64,000 bases of DNA from positions 1 to 64,000 of the forward strand of contig CAMZHX010000012.1 of NCBI GenBank assembly GCA_947307055.1, in the 5' to 3' direction. The notes under the pieces were generated by a model. That model had not been told where the DNA came from, searched no databases, and saw only the letters and a list, made by a program, of their open reading frames with translations. This document shows positions 17,095 through 25,812 of the stretch, piece by piece (the stretch's first letter is position 1; each line of letters begins with the position of its first letter). The position numbers and the translations under genes are program-made. This DNA is from an uncultured Selenomonadales bacterium (GTDB lineage: Bacteria; Bacillota; Negativicutes; Selenomonadales; Selenomonadaceae).

Positions 17095-17280
17095 TTATTT
17101 TTTTATACCGGCTTGTTTAAAAATATCTTCCGCCAAATATTTCGGAAGGTCTTGTCCAGAATGTCGCGGCACAGAAAATTGTTTTTCTGAAGGATTTATC
17201 CAAATATCATGACCACTACCGTGACGAAGAAATTGACAGCCGTGCTTCTTCAAAATTTTTATAAGCTCGGAACGTTTCAT
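17095..17280 (-). CDS. hicA: HicA-family mRNA interferase toxin
   Basis: A 61-residue double-stranded RNA-binding-like fold. The family motif is clear: KILKKHGCQFLRHGSGHDIW with catalytic His24, followed by the PRHSGQDLPK segment. It would cleave mRNA when not bound by HicB. The ATG overlaps the gntR stop by 4 bases (ATGA), so toxin translation is coupled to a housekeeping-operon regulator. This is unusual for a toxin-antitoxin pair, which normally has its own promoter. None is evident here. Confidence 0.88.
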   Translation of the reverse strand: MKRSELIKILKKHGCQFLRHGSGHDIWINPSEKQFSVPRHSGQDLPKYLAEDIFKQAGIKK

Positions 17281-17960
17281 TTGCTTTTTCTCATAGCTTT
17301 GAGCAAAGTTTCTTCGGCCTGTTCCATGTGACGTTCAGCCGCCTCGCGAGCCGCATCTGAATCTCCTGCCGCTATCGCCTCGACCATTGCGCGATGTTCT
17401 TCCAAAGTTTCTTGAAGGCGTCCGGGATAAGACATTGACAGCGTCCTAAAGCGTGCTAGTTGTTCTTTCAAGTTGCTGATTATCGCGACGAGCCGTTCGT
17501 TGCGGCTGACTTGATAGAGCAGTCCGTGAAACTCAATATCGGTCGCGACGATTTTATCAATGTCGTTATTTTTGATGTGCCCTTCGATTTCGACGAGCAA
17601 GCTTTGGAGTTTTTCGAGTTCCTCTGGCTCAATGCGCATGGTCGCCAATTCGGTAGAGAGAGATTCGAGGGCCGAGCGTATCTCGAAAATTTCTTTGACA
17701 TCTTTGACTGACACGTCCGAAACGTAAGTTCCGCGACGCGGCATCATTATAACGTAGCCTTCTTGTTCGAGCTTGCGAATTGCCTCGCGGACGGGCGTCC
17801 GACTTATTCCTAACTCTTCGGCGAGCTGCACTTCCATTAACCTTTCGCCAGGTTCCAAAATCCCGCGCCGTATCGCGTCGCGCAATGCCTCGCAAACCGT
17901 TTCCCTAAGCGGCTGGTAGCTGTCTATTGTTATCGGTTCCAGTCTCTTACTCATCGTCAT
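17277..17960 (-). CDS. GntR-family (FCD) transcriptional regulator
   Basis: 227 residues. An N-terminal winged helix-turn-helix (about 12-78: LREAIRDAI-type opening, GERLMEVQLAEELGISRTPV, RKLEQEGYV) is followed by an all-helical FCD ligand-binding domain (about 85-220). FCD members usually sense organic acids or sugar acids. A GntR gene between ispE and glmU is a recurring Firmicutes arrangement, though its target is not deducible here. The ATG at 17960 is used; the ATG two codons later is also possible. It lies 10 bases after ispE and overlaps hicA by 4. Confidence 0.93.
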   Translation of the reverse strand: MTMSKRLEPITIDSYQPLRETVCEALRDAIRRGILEPGERLMEVQLAEELGISRTPVREAIRKLEQEGYVIMMPRRGTYVSDVSVKDVKEIFEIRSALESLSTELATMRIEPEELEKLQSLLVEIEGHIKNNDIDKIVATDIEFHGLLYQVSRNERLVAIISNLKEQLARFRTLSMSYPGRLQETLEEHRAMVEAIAAGDSDAAREAAERHMEQAEETLLKAMRKSK

Positions 17961-17970
17961 TCATCCCTAT

Positions 17971-18831
17971 TCAAAAAAACTTGGTGACAAAAACTTGCGC
18001 GCCCGAATCTTTGACGCTCTGTGAAATTTTTTCTACGTTGTGTTCGTCGGTCACGGCAAAAACAGTCGGTCCTGAGCCGCTCATCAAAGCGACTTTAGCT
18101 CCGGCGGTGAGCATTTTACTTTTCAATTCGGCAATGGCTGGGATTTTTTTTATCGCGACGTTCTCAAGGGCATTGGAGAAATTTTTAAAAGCCGCGTCGT
18201 AATTTCCGTGCTCGAATTGCTTAATAATCTCGGCGTTTGGCGGGTGAATTTTAGCGGGGTTATCGTCGTAAGTTTTGTAAGCCCAAGGCGTTGAAATTTC
18301 TCCGACGGGCTTAGCCAAGACGACATCGAACTTTTTAATCGGGGTGAGTTGGGTCAAAATTTCTCCGCGACCTTCGGCAAGGCAAGTGCCGCCGATTATG
18401 CAAAACGGAACGTCTGAGCCGATTTTTTCTCCGATTTTGCAAAGTTGCGCGTCCGTCAAATTAGTTTCGTAAAGGCGATTCATGCCGCGAAGAACTGCCG
18501 CCGCGTCAGTTGAGCCGCCTGCAAGCCCTGCCGCCATTGGAATTCTTTTCTCAATGTTTATCTTGACGCCGAAATTTTCCCCACAGAATTTTTGAAACTC
18601 AATCGCTGCCCTCCATGCCAAATTTTTTTCATCGCAAGGAATATTTTCGCCGCCGATAATTTTTGTCGTGTCCATTTCCAAACTTATGCCGCCCGAAGAC
18701 TTTTCAAGCTCCACCGTGTCGGCAAGGTCAATCGCCTGCATAATCATCGACACTTCGTGATAACCGTCTGCCCTCGCGCCCAAAATGTCCAGTGTAAGAT
18801 TTATTTTCGCCCGCGCTTTTTCACTAACCAT
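17971..18831 (-). CDS. ispE: 4-diphosphocytidyl-2-C-methyl-D-erythritol kinase
   Basis: A 286-residue GHMP kinase of the MEP isoprenoid pathway, cytosolic. Motifs: KARAKINLTLDILG with DGYHEV near the start, the ATP-binding PMAAGLAGGSTDAAA, and the C-terminal MSGSGPTVFA. The ATG at 18831 is chosen because it brings the start in line with the family; an upstream GTG at 18873 has no ribosome site. It is the first gene of the ispE-gntR-hicAB-glmU-DUF1919-prs run behind a good promoter. Confidence 0.96.
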   Translation of the reverse strand: MVSEKARAKINLTLDILGARADGYHEVSMIMQAIDLADTVELEKSSGGISLEMDTTKIIGGENIPCDEKNLAWRAAIEFQKFCGENFGVKINIEKRIPMAAGLAGGSTDAAAVLRGMNRLYETNLTDAQLCKIGEKIGSDVPFCIIGGTCLAEGRGEILTQLTPIKKFDVVLAKPVGEISTPWAYKTYDDNPAKIHPPNAEIIKQFEHGNYDAAFKNFSNALENVAIKKIPAIAELKSKMLTAGAKVALMSGSGPTVFAVTDEHNVEKISQSVKDSGAQVFVTKFF

Positions 18832-18863
18832 TTGCTCACCAGCCTTTTCATTTTCGGCTAGTA

Positions 18864-18892
18864 ATTCTAGCACGCTTTAATTTTTTTGACAA
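18864..18892 (-). promoter_or_regulatory. ispE operon promoter
   Basis: Minus strand TTGTCA (18887-18892), 17-base spacer, TAGAAT (18864-18869), about 30 bases before the ispE ATG. Confidence 0.65.
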
Positions 18893-18919
18893 GATGCCGC
18901 CAATTTGGCAAAAAAATAT

Positions 18920-18937
18920 CCCGAAGTTCCCTTCGAG
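18920..18937 (-). terminator. rpiB rho-independent terminator
   Basis: Minus-strand stem of 7 base pairs (arms 18931-18937 and 18920-18926, one G-U) with loop GGAA, followed by AUAUUUUUUU. Confidence 0.78.
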
Positions 18938-18960
18938 ATAAATTTATCGGGGAAATTTTT

Positions 18961-19404
18961 TTACTTAGTCTCAAGAGCCATAATTTTATTGACGCGGCGT
19001 TCGTGACGATCGCCCGCAAAATCGGTAGTCATCCAAGTGCGAACAATTTCCGCCGCAACGCCGTAGCCGATAACGCGCCCGCCCATCGCCAAAACATTTG
19101 CGTTGTTATGCTCGCGGCTCATCTTCGCTGAGTAAACTTCATTGCACAGTGCGCAACGTATGCCCTTAATTTTGTTGGCGGCAATGGAGATGCCAATGCC
19201 CGTGCCGCAAAGGACTATCCCCCTATCAGCCGCACCGCTCACTACGTCCGCGCAAACTTTCTCGGCAATGTCGGGATAATCGACTGAATCTGTGCCGAAA
19301 GTGCCAACGTCTTTGACCTCGACGCCTTCAAACTCCGACAAAACTTTTTTGACTTCCTCTTTCAGTTCAACGGCTCCGTGGTCGCTACCGATTGTGATTT
19401 TCAT
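18961..19404 (-). CDS. rpiB: ribose 5-phosphate isomerase B
   Basis: A 147-residue cytosolic RpiB/LacAB-type isomerase interconverting ribose 5-phosphate and ribulose 5-phosphate. Motifs: IGSDHGAVELKEEV at the start, DYPDIAEKV, and the active-site loop GIVLCGTGIGISIAANK with the catalytic Cys. The HNNANVLAMGGRVIG segment is also typical. AAAGGAGC precedes the ATG. It stands alone between a perfect consensus promoter and a clear terminator. Confidence 0.96.
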   Translation of the reverse strand: MKITIGSDHGAVELKEEVKKVLSEFEGVEVKDVGTFGTDSVDYPDIAEKVCADVVSGAADRGIVLCGTGIGISIAANKIKGIRCALCNEVYSAKMSREHNNANVLAMGGRVIGYGVAAEIVRTWMTTDFAGDRHERRVNKIMALETK

Positions 19405-19429
19405 TCAAACCGCTCCTTTCTGTGAGCCG

Positions 19430-19458
19430 ATTATATTTCAACATAGGACGTTTGTCAA
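19430..19458 (-). promoter_or_regulatory. rpiB promoter, perfect consensus
   Basis: Minus strand TTGACA (19453-19458), exactly 17 bases, TATAAT (19430-19435). It is the strongest-looking promoter on the reverse strand here. Confidence 0.88.
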
Positions 19459-19463
19459 AGTTT

Positions 19464-20087
19464 TTACGGCTGAATGTCATCGAATATTGCCGGCAATTTC
19501 TCGACGAGGATTTTATAAATTTTCAACGCGACTTCCCGCATTTGTGGATGAGCCGCTTTAGCCGTTCGGAGCTTCAAAAAATGTCGCCACTCGCGCAGAT
19601 TCATCGTCACGAAAATTTCCGTCTTGAGCGAGTTGGGCAGGATTGACCGCGCCTCTTCCGGTCGCGCATTATTTTTCCGCATCGTCAAGTAAATTTCTTC
19701 GAGCCGCGCCATTGTCTCTTTCCACAACAGAAAATTTTCATCATCATCGCGCCAAAAGCACGGCTTAATAAAAGTCAGCTCGCCGCCGAATTTTCCCGCG
19801 CTGTAGTCGCAATAACGCGTTGATTCTTGAGAGTAACTTGCTAAGCGATGGCGAACAAGTTCATGAGTGACGCCCCTATCGCAGATGATTTTAAAAGAAA
19901 TGGTCGCGTGTTCGATAACCGATTCGTGACCGCGCTTGATTATCCCGCGAATAAATTTTTCTGCGCTGTCGTCTTTGATGTTGCCTTCGGACTTATAGCA
20001 AACTCGCCCGGCGCGCTCAATTTTTTTCATAATCGCAATCGCGTCGAAGTCGTCTACCAATTCAACGCTCGGTTCGATAATTTTCAT
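19464..20087 (-). CDS. thyX: FAD-dependent thymidylate synthase
   Basis: 207 residues. ThyX makes dTMP from dUMP with methylene-tetrahydrofolate, FAD and NADPH, instead of ThyA. The ThyX motif is RHRLASYSQES. The HESVIEHATISFKI segment before it and NLREWRHFLKLR near the C-terminus are family hallmarks. The protein opens MKIIEPSVEL after an AAAGGAG site. It ends just before the rpiB promoter and diverges from pepD. No thyA is visible in this window. Confidence 0.95.
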   Translation of the reverse strand: MKIIEPSVELVDDFDAIAIMKKIERAGRVCYKSEGNIKDDSAEKFIRGIIKRGHESVIEHATISFKIICDRGVTHELVRHRLASYSQESTRYCDYSAGKFGGELTFIKPCFWRDDDENFLLWKETMARLEEIYLTMRKNNARPEEARSILPNSLKTEIFVTMNLREWRHFLKLRTAKAAHPQMREVALKIYKILVEKLPAIFDDIQP

Positions 20088-20187
20088 GTTGCCAACTCCT
20101 TTCTTACAAGGATTTTATCACAATGCAGGAATTTTTCATAGTTTAGCCGAATTAAACGGCGTTGAAATTCGGAAGGAGTAATGACTA

Positions 20188-21645
20188 ATGAGCGAAAAAA
20201 TTTTGGACGGCGTGCTCGAAAAGTTTGCAAAGCTGGCGGCGATACCTAGACCGTCGGGGCATGAAGAGCAGGTCAGCAATTTCTTAAAAAATTTCTTTGA
20301 GGAGCACGGCTTCGAGGTTGTGCAGGACGATTCTAAAAATATCATAGCCGAGATTCCCGCGAGTATTGGCAAGGAAAATGCGCCGCTGACGATTCTTCAA
20401 GCGCATATGGATATGGTTTGCGTGGCGGCCGAAGGTTACGAATATAATCCGACGCGCGACCCGATAAAGTTGATTCGCGGCGAAAAATTTCTTGAGGCAG
20501 AGGGGACGAGTCTCGGCGCGGACGACGGCATTGGCATTGCGGAAATTCTATATCTCGTCGAGAATCGCGAAAAATTTTCTCACGGCAGGCTCCGAATAAT
20601 TTTCACTGTCAACGAGGAACAGGGCATGGTCGGCGCAATGAATCTCGACGAAAAATTTTTAGCCGCCGCCGATTTTCTCATCAACTGCGATTCGGAAAGG
20701 TTCGGTGAATTGGTCGTAGGTTGTGCGGGCACTGTTCACGCGACGCTTTGGCGCGAGCTTCATTACGTCCGCCCCGATACCAAATTGCCTTACAGCTTGG
20801 AAATTAAAATTGGCGGATTGCGCGGCGGGCATTCGGGCGAAGAAATTGCGAGCGGGCGAATCAACGCTATCAAAATTGCCGCGCAGATTATGCGGCAGAT
20901 AACGTTGCGCGGGAAAATTCGCTTGGCGACTTTCAGCGGCGGCAAGGCTTTTAACGTCATACCCGACAGCGCGGAATTTACTTTTGCTACCGACTTGAAA
21001 GCACCGGTCGTCGAAAAAATTTGCGCTGAACTTGAGAGCCGTTTGAAGAAAATTTACAGCACCGAGCTGAATTTGAAAATCGAGGTCAAGATCGTCAGCC
21101 GCCCCGATAAAGTTTTGCACGTCAAGGATTACGACGCGCTGTCGAATTTTATAACGCTGATTCATAGCGGCGTTTATCTGCTGTCGCCCGAAGACCCTAC
21201 GCAAGTTATCGCGTCGGCTAATTTGGGCGTAGTGCGCATTGACGGCGATATTATCGAGCTGAAAATTTTGCCGCGAGGCAATGACGACGCGCTTATCGAT
21301 GAATTTATCGAGGGCTTCGACCAGGCAGCGAGACTTTGCGCGTTTGAGCGGAAATTTTCGCCACCCACGCCCGCTTGGATTTTTAATCCCGACAGCAAAC
21401 TTTTGGAGCTCGCCGAAGAAATTTTCACGGAGCAAAACGGCTACGCGCCCGCAATCAAAACGACTCACACCGGACTTGAGACGAGTTTTTTTGCAAAGAA
21501 AAATCCCGCGCTCGAAATAATTTCAATCGGCACGACTAACGAAAACATTCACAGCCCTAACGAACGACTGCACCTCGACACGGTCGCGCCGCATGTAAAA
21601 TTTATCGCGGGAATGCTTGAAAAAATTTCTGCGATAGAATCTTGA
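20188..21645 (+). CDS. pepD: M20-family aminoacyl-histidine dipeptidase
   Basis: A 485-residue cytosolic zinc dipeptidase (PepD, Xaa-His dipeptidase/carnosinase type). Metal-site motifs in order: LQAHMDMVC (His and Asp), SLGADDGIGIA (bridging Asp) and NEEQGMVGA (catalytic Glu). The lid/dimer domain follows (GGHSGEEIASGRINA), and a late TTHTGLETSFF segment contributes the last His ligand region. The ATG at 20188 is 9 bases after GGAG. Its 3' end overlaps the convergent acyltransferase gene by 44 bases. Confidence 0.95.
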   Translation: MSEKILDGVLEKFAKLAAIPRPSGHEEQVSNFLKNFFEEHGFEVVQDDSKNIIAEIPASIGKENAPLTILQAHMDMVCVAAEGYEYNPTRDPIKLIRGEKFLEAEGTSLGADDGIGIAEILYLVENREKFSHGRLRIIFTVNEEQGMVGAMNLDEKFLAAADFLINCDSERFGELVVGCAGTVHATLWRELHYVRPDTKLPYSLEIKIGGLRGGHSGEEIASGRINAIKIAAQIMRQITLRGKIRLATFSGGKAFNVIPDSAEFTFATDLKAPVVEKICAELESRLKKIYSTELNLKIEVKIVSRPDKVLHVKDYDALSNFITLIHSGVYLLSPEDPTQVIASANLGVVRIDGDIIELKILPRGNDDALIDEFIEGFDQAARLCAFERKFSPPTPAWIFNPDSKLLELAEEIFTEQNGYAPAIKTTHTGLETSFFAKKNPALEIISIGTTNENIHSPNERLHLDTVAPHVKFIAGMLEKISAIES

Positions 21646-22663
21646 CGCCCAAAGTTATCGCGACTATTGCGACGTAAAAAATTAGCGCGTTTGGAGCGGT
21701 CATTATCAAGCCAAGTTTGCCCAGCGCGAGCGACAAATAATGTATCGCGAACGGGTGCGCTAAGTATACGAAGTAGGAATTTTTGCCGAGTATGCTCAAA
21801 AAACTTTTCAACCGCGCAGGGAGCTTGCCGAATTCAAACAGCATGAAGAAAAATATCGACGCGCCGATTGTGTAGAAGATTCCCGCCGGCGAAAGTTGAT
21901 GCGCCGTGTTGACCGCAGATAACGCCGAAAAGTTTTCCGTATATATCAGAAAATAATACCAGCCCAATAAAGTTGTCAGCGTGAGGAAAAATCCCGCGCT
22001 GATAATTTTTTTGTGCTCCGAACACCACGCGAAAAATTTTTCAGAGTGAACGCCCAATGCGCCGCCCAATATGAATATAAAGACATAGTGCAAGACCAAC
22101 CAATTCAATCGCCACTTCATGAAAAGATTTTCCGACGTGCCCGCGCAGTAGCTCGACCACCAATCAAACACAATCTGCGCGGCAAGTAATAAAATCAATT
22201 TCGCGGGCGTCATGCGTCGCACAATCCCAATCCATAGCGGCATCAGCAAATAAAACCAAATCAGTATCACCAAAAAATATAAATGATACTTCGCCAGCCC
22301 AAAGAAATAAATTTCCGCCGCGTAGTCGAGGTCGGGGAAAAGTTGATAGCCGTAAAACCAGTTGTCGTGCAAAAGATATAGCGTCGACCAAAGCAAATAC
22401 GGAATCAAAACCGCTTTAAATCGCCGCCGTAAAAATTTCCCGTACTCGAACGGCTCGGAAAGGTTCATGCGGTAAAATAATCCGAACGCCGAGATAAAAA
22501 AGAAAATCGGCACGCTAAAACGCGAGACGATTTCAAACAGCGCGACTAAATGGACATTAGGCGTCGGGTTCAAAAGATATTGCGAGCCGGTGTGAATCGC
22601 GACCACGCCCAACATCGAGACGCCGCGAATGTATTCGATTGACAATAAGTAAGGCTTTTTCAT
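21602..22663 (-). CDS. acyltransferase 3 family membrane protein
   Basis: 353 residues with about ten membrane segments. The opening (IEYIRGVSMLGVVAIHTG) contains the family His; the RRFKAVLIPYLLWSTLY segment and the YFVYLAHPF motif near the C-terminus are typical of acyltransferase 3 (OafA/WecH/NodX-like) proteins. These O-acetylate wall, capsular or lipid-linked sugars from the cytoplasmic side. The acceptor cannot be deduced. It overlaps the upstream SIMPL gene by 4 bases (ATGA) and the convergent pepD gene by 44, so no terminator separates the last two. Confidence 0.88.
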   Translation of the reverse strand: MKKPYLLSIEYIRGVSMLGVVAIHTGSQYLLNPTPNVHLVALFEIVSRFSVPIFFFISAFGLFYRMNLSEPFEYGKFLRRRFKAVLIPYLLWSTLYLLHDNWFYGYQLFPDLDYAAEIYFFGLAKYHLYFLVILIWFYLLMPLWIGIVRRMTPAKLILLLAAQIVFDWWSSYCAGTSENLFMKWRLNWLVLHYVFIFILGGALGVHSEKFFAWCSEHKKIISAGFFLTLTTLLGWYYFLIYTENFSALSAVNTAHQLSPAGIFYTIGASIFFFMLFEFGKLPARLKSFLSILGKNSYFVYLAHPFAIHYLSLALGKLGLIMTAPNALIFYVAIVAITLGVKILSQKFFQAFPR

Positions 22664-23367
22664 CTGCTGATTTCAAATTCAATATGAACGCTCGCCGAAC
22701 ATTGCAAAGTTCCGCTCTCAATCGGCGTTTCAAATCCAACGGCAGAATCTTCAGCCATTGCACGAGCCATTTTGTAATTTTGCGGCGCAGATACGCGGCT
22801 TGAGTTGATCGAAACGTTTCGGACACTCACAATACTTTTTCCGAGCGTTGCCGCTACGATTTCGGCTTTGCGTTTGGCGTCGAGAATCGCAAGCCTTAAA
22901 GCCTCGTCTTGATGAGCCGCTTTGTTGCGTAGTCCGAAATTCAAGCTGTCAACGTGATTCGCTCCGTGATTCAACGCCGCGTCAATAACTTTGCCGACTA
23001 AATTTAAATCGTCGACGATAATCGTTACGGAATTAGTCGCCTCGTAGCCTTCGAGAATACTTTTGCCGTTTTCTGTGTGCCGATACGTCGGAGAAAAACT
23101 GTAATTGCCGGTCGAAATGTTTTTGCGCTCAATGCCCAACGCCACAATCGAATTTATAACCGAAGTAGCAGTTTTGGCATTAGCGGCTTGCACGGCGGAA
23201 GGATTTTTTTCGCGAGTAATTACTCCAACGGAAATCGTAGCGCGGTCAGGTGTCGCCTCGACTATTCCTTCGCCGCTTACAGATATTATCGGCGGATTTT
23301 CTTCTGCAAAAGCTGTCGCGCATATCATCATCACCATTAACAGCGTCAAACTGAAAAATTTTTTCAT
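22660..23367 (-). CDS. exported SIMPL (DUF541) domain protein
   Basis: 235 residues from the ATG at 23367 with AAGGTGATT ahead. A Sec signal peptide covers about 1-21 (MKKFFSLTLLMVMMI then ATAFA). The remainder is a SIMPL/BP26-like fold, opening ISVSGEGIVEATPDRATISVGV, with the repeated VIDAALNHGANHVDSLNFGL region. SIMPL proteins are periplasmic or surface oligomers of unclear function, linked in some bacteria to oxidative stress. The open frame extends further upstream, but only inside the neighbouring glycosylase gene. Confidence 0.9.
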   Translation of the reverse strand: MKKFFSLTLLMVMMICATAFAEENPPIISVSGEGIVEATPDRATISVGVITREKNPSAVQAANAKTATSVINSIVALGIERKNISTGNYSFSPTYRHTENGKSILEGYEATNSVTIIVDDLNLVGKVIDAALNHGANHVDSLNFGLRNKAAHQDEALRLAILDAKRKAEIVAATLGKSIVSVRNVSINSSRVSAPQNYKMARAMAEDSAVGFETPIESGTLQCSASVHIEFEISR

Positions 23368-23419
23368 GGCAATCACCTTACGTATCGATTTTATTACGAG
23401 ATAATATTTAATCATTTGC

Positions 23420-24235
23420 CTAACAGAAATTGCTTTTTCCATTTCTTTTGTGGTAGAAAATGTATTGCTGAAGAATGCCAGCGTTGGCTCCGAACGCGTC
23501 AAAAATATTTTCGCCGTTGAAATCTTCGTCAATCGCCCGCTTAATCCAGACGTCGACGGGTGCGCGGTCAACTCGGTGATAGGCGAACAGCGCGACGCAA
23601 TTTGCAACTTTATCGCCAACGCCCTTGATTTTTTTCAACGCCTCGACAAGTTCAGCGTCCGAAAATTTTTCAAGCGCAGTCAAATTAATCACGCCGCCCG
23701 AAATTTTATTCAGTGCGTCTCGGATATAATCTTTGCGATAAGCCAAACCAAGTCCGGTCAAGTCGTCGCCGAATTCTTCAAGGCGCGGGAATAAATAAAC
23801 TTCGCCGACGCGCCGCCCGAATCTCGCGCAAATTTTTTCGACGGAACTTCTGATTGACGGGATATTTTTCCGCTGACTGATTATGAAACTTATCAGCATT
23901 TCAAAGGGCTCCTGATTCAAAATCCGAATGCCCTTGCCGAATTCGGTAGCATCGCGCAAAATTTTTTCGTAAGGCTTACCGATTGCGAAAGTTTCAATGT
24001 CGCGCCGAATGCTCGCGTAGTTCGTGTTCAAGTCGAAGTAATTTTTCCAGACGTTTTGCCAATCTTCCGCCGAGCAATCGACTTCAAAAATATTTTCGTT
24101 GCGCTCGCTAATGTGCAAAATTTTTTCCCCGATAATAAATCTGAACACGCCTGACAAAATTTCTTTTGGGCGGAAGCATTGCCCGCTGTCGACGATTTTT
24201 TTCAAGTCGAAGTCGTCCGCAATTCTAATTTCCAC
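23420..24235 (-). CDS. OGG1-type DNA glycosylase/AP lyase
   Basis: A 271-residue HhH-GPD DNA repair enzyme of the eukaryote-like OGG1/AlkA group, probably removing 8-oxoguanine. The N-terminal beta domain (about 1-100) contains DSGQCFRPK. The helical domain has SFIISQRKNIPSIR, the hairpin IKGVGDKVANC with the Schiff-base Lys209, and APVDVWI with catalytic Asp228, so both lyase and glycosylase residues are present. The start is GTG at 24235, 7 bases after GGGAGG, overlapping the end of aroB by 11 bases. Oxidised-base repair in a presumed anaerobe fits transient oxygen exposure. Confidence 0.88.
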   Translation of the reverse strand: MEIRIADDFDLKKIVDSGQCFRPKEILSGVFRFIIGEKILHISERNENIFEVDCSAEDWQNVWKNYFDLNTNYASIRRDIETFAIGKPYEKILRDATEFGKGIRILNQEPFEMLISFIISQRKNIPSIRSSVEKICARFGRRVGEVYLFPRLEEFGDDLTGLGLAYRKDYIRDALNKISGGVINLTALEKFSDAELVEALKKIKGVGDKVANCVALFAYHRVDRAPVDVWIKRAIDEDFNGENIFDAFGANAGILQQYIFYHKRNGKSNFC

Positions 24236-25286
24236 TGCATAACCTCCCGAAAACTTTTTTGACAATCTGCGCGGGCACGTCGCTACAAATTTCGACCTCG
24301 CCAAAATTTTTCATGAGCACCCAGTTGACGACGCCGCCGACAGTTTTTTTATCGCGGAAAGTCACGTCGCAAAGCTTATCGGCATCAAGCCCCGCGCAGT
24401 TGGTGACCATGCCGAATTTTTTTATGAGCCGCTCCAAACGCGCAACGTTATCTGCAGAAGTCTTGCCTAGCTCCGAACTTATTTGCGCCGCCGCAATCAT
24501 GCCAATGGCGACTGCCTCGCCGTGACGATATTTTTTGTAGTGGGTTTGCTCTTCGATAGCGTGCGCCATTGTGTGACCGAAATTTAAAATCCGCCGCAAG
24601 CCCGATTCTTTTTCGTCCGCGCCGACCACTTCCGCTTTAATCTCGCAAGAACGCTTGACGATGTGCGCCAGCGTTTTCAAATCGCGGTTGAGAATCTTTT
24701 CGGCGTTGTCCTCAAGGTAGCTGAAAAATTCCGCATCGCTAATCACGCCGTATTTGACGACCTCGCCGAGACCGGATTTAATTTCGCGGTCGGGCAACGT
24801 CTTTAGGAAATTCAAATCGATAAAGACGGCTCGCGGCTGATGAAATGCGCCGATTAAATTTTTGCCGAGCTCGTGATTGACAGCGGTTTTGCCGCCGACG
24901 CTCGAATCAACTTGCGCAAGTAAAGTCGTAGGAATTTGTATTAAATCGATGCCGCGCATAAAAGTTGCCGCGACGAAGCCCGCTAAATCTCCGACAACGC
25001 CGCCGCCTAAAGCAATCACGGCCGATTTCCTATCGAGCCCCGCCTCAATCGCTCGCGTGTAAAGTTTTTCGGCCTCGCGCAGATTTTTGGAAGTCTCGCC
25101 GTCGGGAATGATTGCGACTTCGTAAGGGAAATTCTCCTTGCACAGCTCGAAAATATTTTTCTGCGTGACGACCAAAATTTTTTCATTACGCATTACGCAT
25201 TGCGCATTTCGCATTGCTTTTAAAATGTTCGTACCGATAAAAATTTCGTAGCTCGCCGCGCCCAAGTTCACAAAAACTTTTTCCAT
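24225..25286 (-). CDS. aroB: 3-dehydroquinate synthase
   Basis: 353 residues; NAD- and metal-dependent step 2 of the shikimate pathway. Motifs: IIPDGETSKNLREAEKLY, ALGGGVVGDLAGFVAATF, PTTLLAQVDSSVGGKTAVN and the metal-site GHTMAHAIEE. The start is ATG at 25286, after GGAG. An in-frame heptad repeat encodes AMRNAQCVMRNEK at about residues 23-36, between the first two strands. This is an added loop not expected in AroB. It follows aroK by 4 bases in the order aroC-aroK-aroB-ogg. Confidence 0.96.
   Translation of the reverse strand: MEKVFVNLGAASYEIFIGTNILKAMRNAQCVMRNEKILVVTQKNIFELCKENFPYEVAIIPDGETSKNLREAEKLYTRAIEAGLDRKSAVIALGGGVVGDLAGFVAATFMRGIDLIQIPTTLLAQVDSSVGGKTAVNHELGKNLIGAFHQPRAVFIDLNFLKTLPDREIKSGLGEVVKYGVISDAEFFSYLEDNAEKILNRDLKTLAHIVKRSCEIKAEVVGADEKESGLRRILNFGHTMAHAIEEQTHYKKYRHGEAVAIGMIAAAQISSELGKTSADNVARLERLIKKFGMVTNCAGLDADKLCDVTFRDKKTVGGVVNWVLMKNFGEVEICSDVPAQIVKKVFGRLCSGN
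25184..25217. repeat. heptad repeat inside aroB
   Basis: Five 7-base units (CATTACG twice, CATTGCG, CATTTCG, CATTGC) lie in frame within aroB and encode an extra N-terminal loop. The family is the same as at 11314, 30873 and 55162. Confidence 0.85.
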
Positions 25287-25290
25287 AATG

Positions 25291-25812
25291 TCAACTCCTG
25301 AACTGCCGCAAATATCTGCAAATATCGTCGATAATTTGGAGCGGCGACCAATTTGTCGTGTCAACCTGATAATCTGCGCGGTCGTAAAATTTTTTTCGTT
25401 CGGCGAGAAGTCTTTTAATAGTTTCAAGCCGCTCATCGCCGCCGCCGTCTAGGACAGGACGTTCACCGCGCCGCGCAGTTCGATTGAAAATTTCTTCTGG
25501 CTCGGTCGTCAAGCAAATCAGCACGCCCGAACTTTTCAGCAGGCGCAAATTTTCTTCGTCCTTGACGGTGCCGCCGCCAGTCGCAATTACTAGCCCGCGC
25601 CGCTCGCTGAGCTCCTTGACTGCAAGGCGTTCGAGTTCGCGGAAATGTTCTTCGCCGAACTTCTCAAAAATTTTCGGGATTGACATGCGGTTTTCGTCCT
25701 CGATTTTTTTGTCGATGTCAATGAATGGTCTACCTAGTCGCGTCGCCAAAAGTTTGCCTAAGCTCGTCTTGCCCGTTCCCATAAAGCCCGTCAAAATTAC
25801 GTTGTCTCTCAT
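25291..25812 (-). CDS. aroK: shikimate kinase
   Basis: A 173-residue P-loop kinase phosphorylating shikimate. It opens RDNVILTGFMGTGKTSLGKLLA (Walker A GFMGTGKT); the shikimate-binding DIDKKIEDENRMSIPKIF and RELERLAVKEL, the GGGTV loop and the lid RRGERPVL are all present. The ATG at 25812 overlaps the aroC stop by 4 bases (ATGA). The frame extends upstream inside aroC, but that segment is not AroK-like. Confidence 0.95.
   Translation of the reverse strand: MRDNVILTGFMGTGKTSLGKLLATRLGRPFIDIDKKIEDENRMSIPKIFEKFGEEHFRELERLAVKELSERRGLVIATGGGTVKDEENLRLLKSSGVLICLTTEPEEIFNRTARRGERPVLDGGGDERLETIKRLLAERKKFYDRADYQVDTTNWSPLQIIDDICRYLRQFRS

Noticed and set aside
20659-21468. 269-codon minus-strand frame opposite pepD
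   Set aside because: Antisense shadow with no ribosome site or recognisable domain.
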